The position numbers were made by a program, and so were the translations under genes. A DNA stretch of 64,000 bases from Antennarius striatus. Lineage: Eukaryota; Chordata; Actinopteri; Lophiiformes; Antennariidae. The stretch lies in assembly GCF_040054535.1 (NCBI RefSeq), contig NC_090784.1, positions 15,327,501-15,391,500 on the forward strand, given 5' to 3'. Positions 59,546-64,000 of the stretch are shown here, in pieces; the stretch's first letter is position 1; each line of letters begins with the position of its first letter. The notes under the pieces were generated by a model that worked only from the letters and a program-made list of their open reading frames with translations, searched no databases and was not told the origin of the DNA.

Positions 59546-61119
59546 TGCATGTGTGTGTATGGGGGTGTGAGAGTGTGTAAGTGAGAGTCAGAATTTTCCT
59601 GTTCAGGGATTTCCAGGTTGCCATGGTGATTAGTTAGAGTGAGGTAGGACCGTCTCTGTGGGCAAGGGGGAAAGAGAGAAGGGAGGGAGACAGGCTGCAA
59701 TATTAAAGGAGTTATGAATAACTGGCCATAGAGCTATAGTACCAGTGTTAAATGGTTTGTGAATGGAGAGCAGCGACATAATTGCAGAGCACTGCCAGAT
59801 ATCTGCAAATTTAAAGTGATTCCTCCTGTCAGCTAATAACAGCCTTTGGAGAACATATAACATGTCCTCAAAGGGTCAGAGTACAGAAGTGAACAAGGCT
59901 TTTTCTAAAAGACTCTTCATCCAGACAGACACATTAACTTACTATTCCATGACCTTGAACCCAGACTTTTCTGGTTGAAGAGCCTTTCCTCTTCTTACTC
60001 ATCCTGCAACCCAGAGTGTCACAAGTGGTAATGTTACACAACAGCAGAAACCGCCAATGATCACCCCTCCCTCCATCCATGTGATCTGTTGTGGTTAGTC
60101 CTCTCTGTTCTCTTAATTAAATCACAAAATAGGTCAGAACAAACAAGAGGCCTGAGGTACTGGACACATCATTCTTGCAGTGCTTGTCAGTCTGTTTTTG
60201 GAGAATGTTTCATTTGGAACCATCTACCCTGCAATGTTTTTTCGGCTGCACATCCCAATGTAGTGCAGAATTTGTATTAACGTCTATGATAATGTGAAGG
60301 ATTGTTTGTTCATTGATGGGTGAGAAATGTAATCCTATTTGTGTTACTGGAATCATTTAAAAACCCACTGGGATATCTGAAAGTGGAATCCTCACATAGC
60401 TGTTAAGCTTGCTGGTTTTCATACCTCAACACATTTAGGGCTTTAATTGTTTTCACAGAACAGTGACGATGTGCATAATCAAAATGCAATGCATAATTTG
60501 TATTACTGGCATGCTAGATATGAACGTCCAATGTATCAGCAGTGGAGGATTTATTTAGATCCTTTACTTGAATACCAAAGCATGACTTCAGATAAAAGAA
60601 TGGATCAAAAATTATGCCTCTTTAAATGAGATAAAGATTTTCAGCAAAATAGAAGGAACATTTTTTAAAAGATGACCATTTCATTCAACAGTGGTGTTAT
60701 TGTTGTCATTTAAAGAGTTTTTGTTGTTGTTGCTGTTGTTGCAGCTAGAAGTCATTTAAGTACCTATTATAGCACCGGATTACATAGTAACTCGGACTAG
60801 TGACTAGTAACGAGGAATACATAACTATCATATGTTTGGTATGTTAAACCCCAGCCCACTTAATAACTATAACTCTCAAAACAGTATTAAAATATAGAAA
60901 TAAACTAAAACATGTGATTCTGAAATGTAGCAATAAAATATGAAGTAGCATAAATACTTTTTCATGTAAAAAGATGTGGAAATCACACAACTATTTTTTA
61001 CACCATTAACCAGTCTGTGTTTCTGAGGTATGATATGTATGTCAGAAACACAGGAAGTACTTGGAGCCAACAGAAGACAGAAAAATGACAGCCAAAGAGG
61101 AAGGGAAAGAGGAAAGAAG

Positions 61120-61120
<1 letters not shown>

Positions 61121-61158
<38 letters not shown>
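61121..61158. repeat. (GT)n microsatellite
   Basis: Short GT run followed by a G-rich tail (GGGGGTGGGGGTGGGGGG) at about 61167-61186, which has the layout of a possible quadruplex. Confidence 0.9.
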
Positions 61159-61160
<2 letters not shown>

Positions 61161-61315
61161 TGCGTGTGGGGGTGGGGGTGGGGGGATGTTTAAGGGAAGA
61201 CAAGCACTTGTGGGGGTCCCAGCTTTTAAATAATTCAGAGAGAGACTCACAGCACTCAGAGCAGAGGAGGAGCACTGTCAGGTCAACTCATTCACTGCAG
61301 AGAGATAGAGAGGAC

Positions 61316-61442
<127 letters not shown>

Positions 61443-63014
61443 TATAAAGATAGCACAAGAGAAAAAGTTGGACTGTTTGCATGCATATGCACATTTGTGT
61501 GTGTAGGCACTGTGTGCATTTATGCATGAGTGTGTGTCTGTAGCGTGAGCCATGCGCATGCGTGTTATTTTCTTGTGTGTCAGAGATGAAAATAGACAAA
61601 ATGAAGGAGAAACAGGTCGTTTCCTCCTGGAGCTTTCTGGTTTCTCTTAGTCACCATAGCAACTGCCTCCTCCCTCCATCATGCTCTCCTGGTTACTTAG
61701 TTCACTCCCAGCTATCCATCCCTGCCACCCACACTCTTTTTATTTCGTTCTTCGCCCTCCCTCTTGCATTTTGAGTCTTATACCTCTTTCCCTCTGCCGT
61801 CATCACCCAGTTCAGTTTTTATATTTCACTACTATCACCAGTCTATTCAGGATGACCTGCTGGAGCCATGTTGCAGAATACACGCTCATCCAACGACATT
61901 GACTTTACTTGATTGTTTGTTCGTGGAACATTCTATAGTGGTCATAATACTGCTGGACTCATATCTTTATGATAATGACTGGTGGGTTTTTTTAATAGGG
62001 CACTTATAAACCCTGGAATATCAAAGACCTGCAGGCCTTTGGCCTCGAGGGATGAGCTAAGAATCCTTAAGAATGCTGTCAGACTGATGTCTGGCTTCGA
62101 ATCATGTGTGCAGTGGGTCATCTCAGAAAAAAACAAAAAAACAAAACTGCACTGTAAAGAACTAGACACTTGTCATGAAGGGGAGGAATATCTTTGAGAC
62201 TGCAGTATTCAGTAAATGCAATATTTTGCGTTCTATTTGAGGCAAATGCTTCATATCTGTTATTATATGATTGGATTTATGCAGAGGGCTGAAATATATT
62301 TTCCTAAATAAACTATAACACAAAAAACAAACACTCAAAAATGTATATTTTTACTTGTCCCAATCTTTTTTGGGGGGCGTTATTGTGCTTTTTTAAACAA
62401 ATATCTCAACTAGAACGAAGAAGTCAGTGTAGATGTTGTCATATTTATAGCCTTTCCTTGCGGCTGCTTAATGAAAAATTCATTTGATATGATTTGAAAT
62501 ACCACTGCTGCTACAAATATTTGGCCTGCAGTTACTACCAAAGCTGCAACAGGAACCCATGAAGGATGTCCTGACGCCGGACCGGACCCGGGATGAAGTC
62601 ACCAGCGGCGCCGCGGACTCGCTTGTTCGTGCCTGACGGTGTTGAATATTAGATGCTCCGTGTGACGGGGAAGACACCGGCATCGCCCGCCGAGCTGCGG
62701 AGCCCCCCTTCTCTCCCCCTCTCCACCAACCTGCGCCTCCGCGCGCGCCCCTCCACGCCCCGCCCCCCGCGCGACGCATCGCGGAGGCTGTTCAGCACCA
62801 AACGACCAGCACCGCGCGAGCTCACCTGGACCGACCGACACATTTTTTTTTAAATACACCGAAGGAGAGTCACGACGTCACCATGCCGGGTAGAGGCTGA
62901 ACCGGAGGGGGGTACGGGTCGTGTGGAGCCGGGGGTGTAACGCTAACGGGTGTGCTGAGGGCTCGCCTCCCCATCGCGGTGAACACCTTTCGGGCTCAGA
63001 GGGCACCTAAGACG

Positions 63015-63078
63015 ATGGAAGGCGGGCTGACGCCGCTGCTGCTGACGACGCTGCTGCTCCTCGCCATCACTGCGGGAG
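63015..63078 (+). CDS. first coding exon of a secreted or membrane protein (partial, runs off right edge)
   Basis: ATG at 63015 in an ACGATGG context opens MEGGLTPLLLTTLLLLAITAGG, a clear signal peptide. It is cut by a consensus donor (GGGAG then GTGAGTT) in phase 1. A CpG-rich segment with CGACGTCAC (a CRE-like site near 62874) lies just upstream. By comparison with the human neighbourhood of SHE, the candidates are CHRNB2 (nicotinic receptor beta-2) and IL6R. Both have a signal-peptide first exon, and the exon here is too short to choose. The rest of the window to 64000 appears to be intron 1, with no further exon recognised. Confidence 0.65.
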
Positions 63079-64000
63079 GTGAGTTAACTTCGGCTAGCGG
63101 GTCCTTCGACGCTCTTTGCGGGCACATCGTCACATTTTTAGCGCCAAAAAAAAAGAAAAGAAAAGAAAAGAAAAATCACCCGCATTCAGTGTGTTTATCT
63201 GAGCTGGGAAATGAAGGCAGAGGGGAGATAATGAGGAGAGGCAGAGGTGGAGGAAACCACTATATCGGTGCTTTGTCACCATTGTTTTCACAACGAACGT
63301 GAGCGTGGAGGAATGATGTGGAGGAATACTCTCCACAACGCGAAAAAACAGTAAGAAATACAAGATCTGAGTCAGAATAGTTCATTTAGAGGCCCTGCTT
63401 TTACTTTTGGAACATTATGATTTAGTTGTTTCCCTGATGGGGATGGAAGTGTTTACCCACTAGAACATACAACCACCTCAAACAGCAGATCCCTGTCTAC
63501 ATCATGTTATTTACCCTCCATCCATCCACCCACGCACCCACCCCTGAGCTCATTAACCCGGAGGTCTTGCGTGGAGTGGGCAAGTTAATGAGAGGCATGA
63601 GAAAAACTACATCCTGTCATTAAAAGACAAGTGGAGTAAATAGAAGTAAATATGTTCTGTTGTCTGTTTGTTTTGGACTCTGGATCGTCTTTATGATGCT
63701 GTCGCTGAAGCATTTGGATGTATTTCATCTCTATAGGTTTAATTCGGTGTGAATGATTCCTGAGTGAGGATTTGCCCCAAACAGAGGGAGGAAAACACAT
63801 CAGCTGATTGCTTGATTTATGGCCGACTTAATATTTGCAGCCAATCCATAGTAGCGACAGGGTAGAGGCCAGCGCAGTGCCTCCGAGCAAGAAGACTGTT
63901 TGTCACAGCCTGTGTAGCAACACACACATCACCAAACAGCCCAACACACCCCCATCAGCTCACACACACACATGCCTGACCATCTGCTTCACATTGACTA
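63079..64000 (+). other. intron 1 of the right-edge gene
   Basis: No exon, RNA gene or clear transposon is seen. There are short (CA)n and CCATCCATCCACCCA-type simple repeats only. Confidence 0.5.

Noticed and set aside
62653-62853. Pro/Arg-rich 66-residue frame in the GC-rich segment upstream of 63015
   Set aside because: High GC content keeps frames open on both strands by chance. The segment is better explained as promoter or 5' leader.

Overview
The window is vertebrate nuclear DNA, almost certainly from a teleost fish. Genes are split into many short exons with GT-AG introns. The intergenic and intronic DNA carries long (AC)n, (GA)n and (AAT)n microsatellites and typical fish repeats: Tc1-, Tigger- and hAT-like fragments, a tRNA-like SINE, and LINE 3' ends. 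No prokaryotic, viral or CRISPR features were seen. All calls come from reading the sequence and remembered protein families; no database search was run.

Layout, left to right. (1) A CpG-richer stretch near 0.73-1.0 kb ends in a good minus-strand splice donor and may be the first exon of a gene lying off the left edge. (2) aqp10-type aquaglyceroporin, minus strand, six coding exons, 2656-7266. (3) A pro-interleukin-16-like protein with two C-terminal PDZ domains, minus strand, 8772-14110. (4) The C1orf43 (NICE-3) homologue, plus strand, seven exons, 17231-19470, head-to-head with the IL16-like gene. (5) Tuftelin (tuft1), minus strand, twelve exons, 21064-30252, tail-to-tail with the C1orf43 homologue. 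(6) Cingulin (cgn), minus strand, nineteen coding exons, 36419-45722, with a noncoding first exon near 49.7 kb. (7) The SH2 adaptor SHE, plus strand, six exons, 50968-58034, divergent from cgn. (8) A signal-peptide first exon at 63015-63078 whose gene runs off the right edge.

For every complete gene the exon phases join without conflict, giving predicted proteins of 298, 1105, 257, 383, 1202 and 510 residues. Most are close to the lengths of their human counterparts.

The set AQP10, C1orf43, TUFT1, CGN and SHE corresponds to human 1q21.3. Several members have a partner on human 15q (AQP9, CGNL1, SHF and IL16). The IL16-like gene here therefore looks like the 1q21-side partner of IL16, a gene I do not know in mammals at this location. 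This is the most interesting gene-level observation. The most interesting structural one is in SHE: a 322-bp repeat flanked by a 61-bp direct duplication containing the exon 3 splice acceptor and the first codons of the exon. A 97%-identical copy lies just downstream of the gene.

The genes do not form a pathway. They share themes of epithelial biology (aquaglyceroporin, tight-junction cingulin, tuftelin) and adaptor or scaffold proteins (SHE, the PDZ protein).
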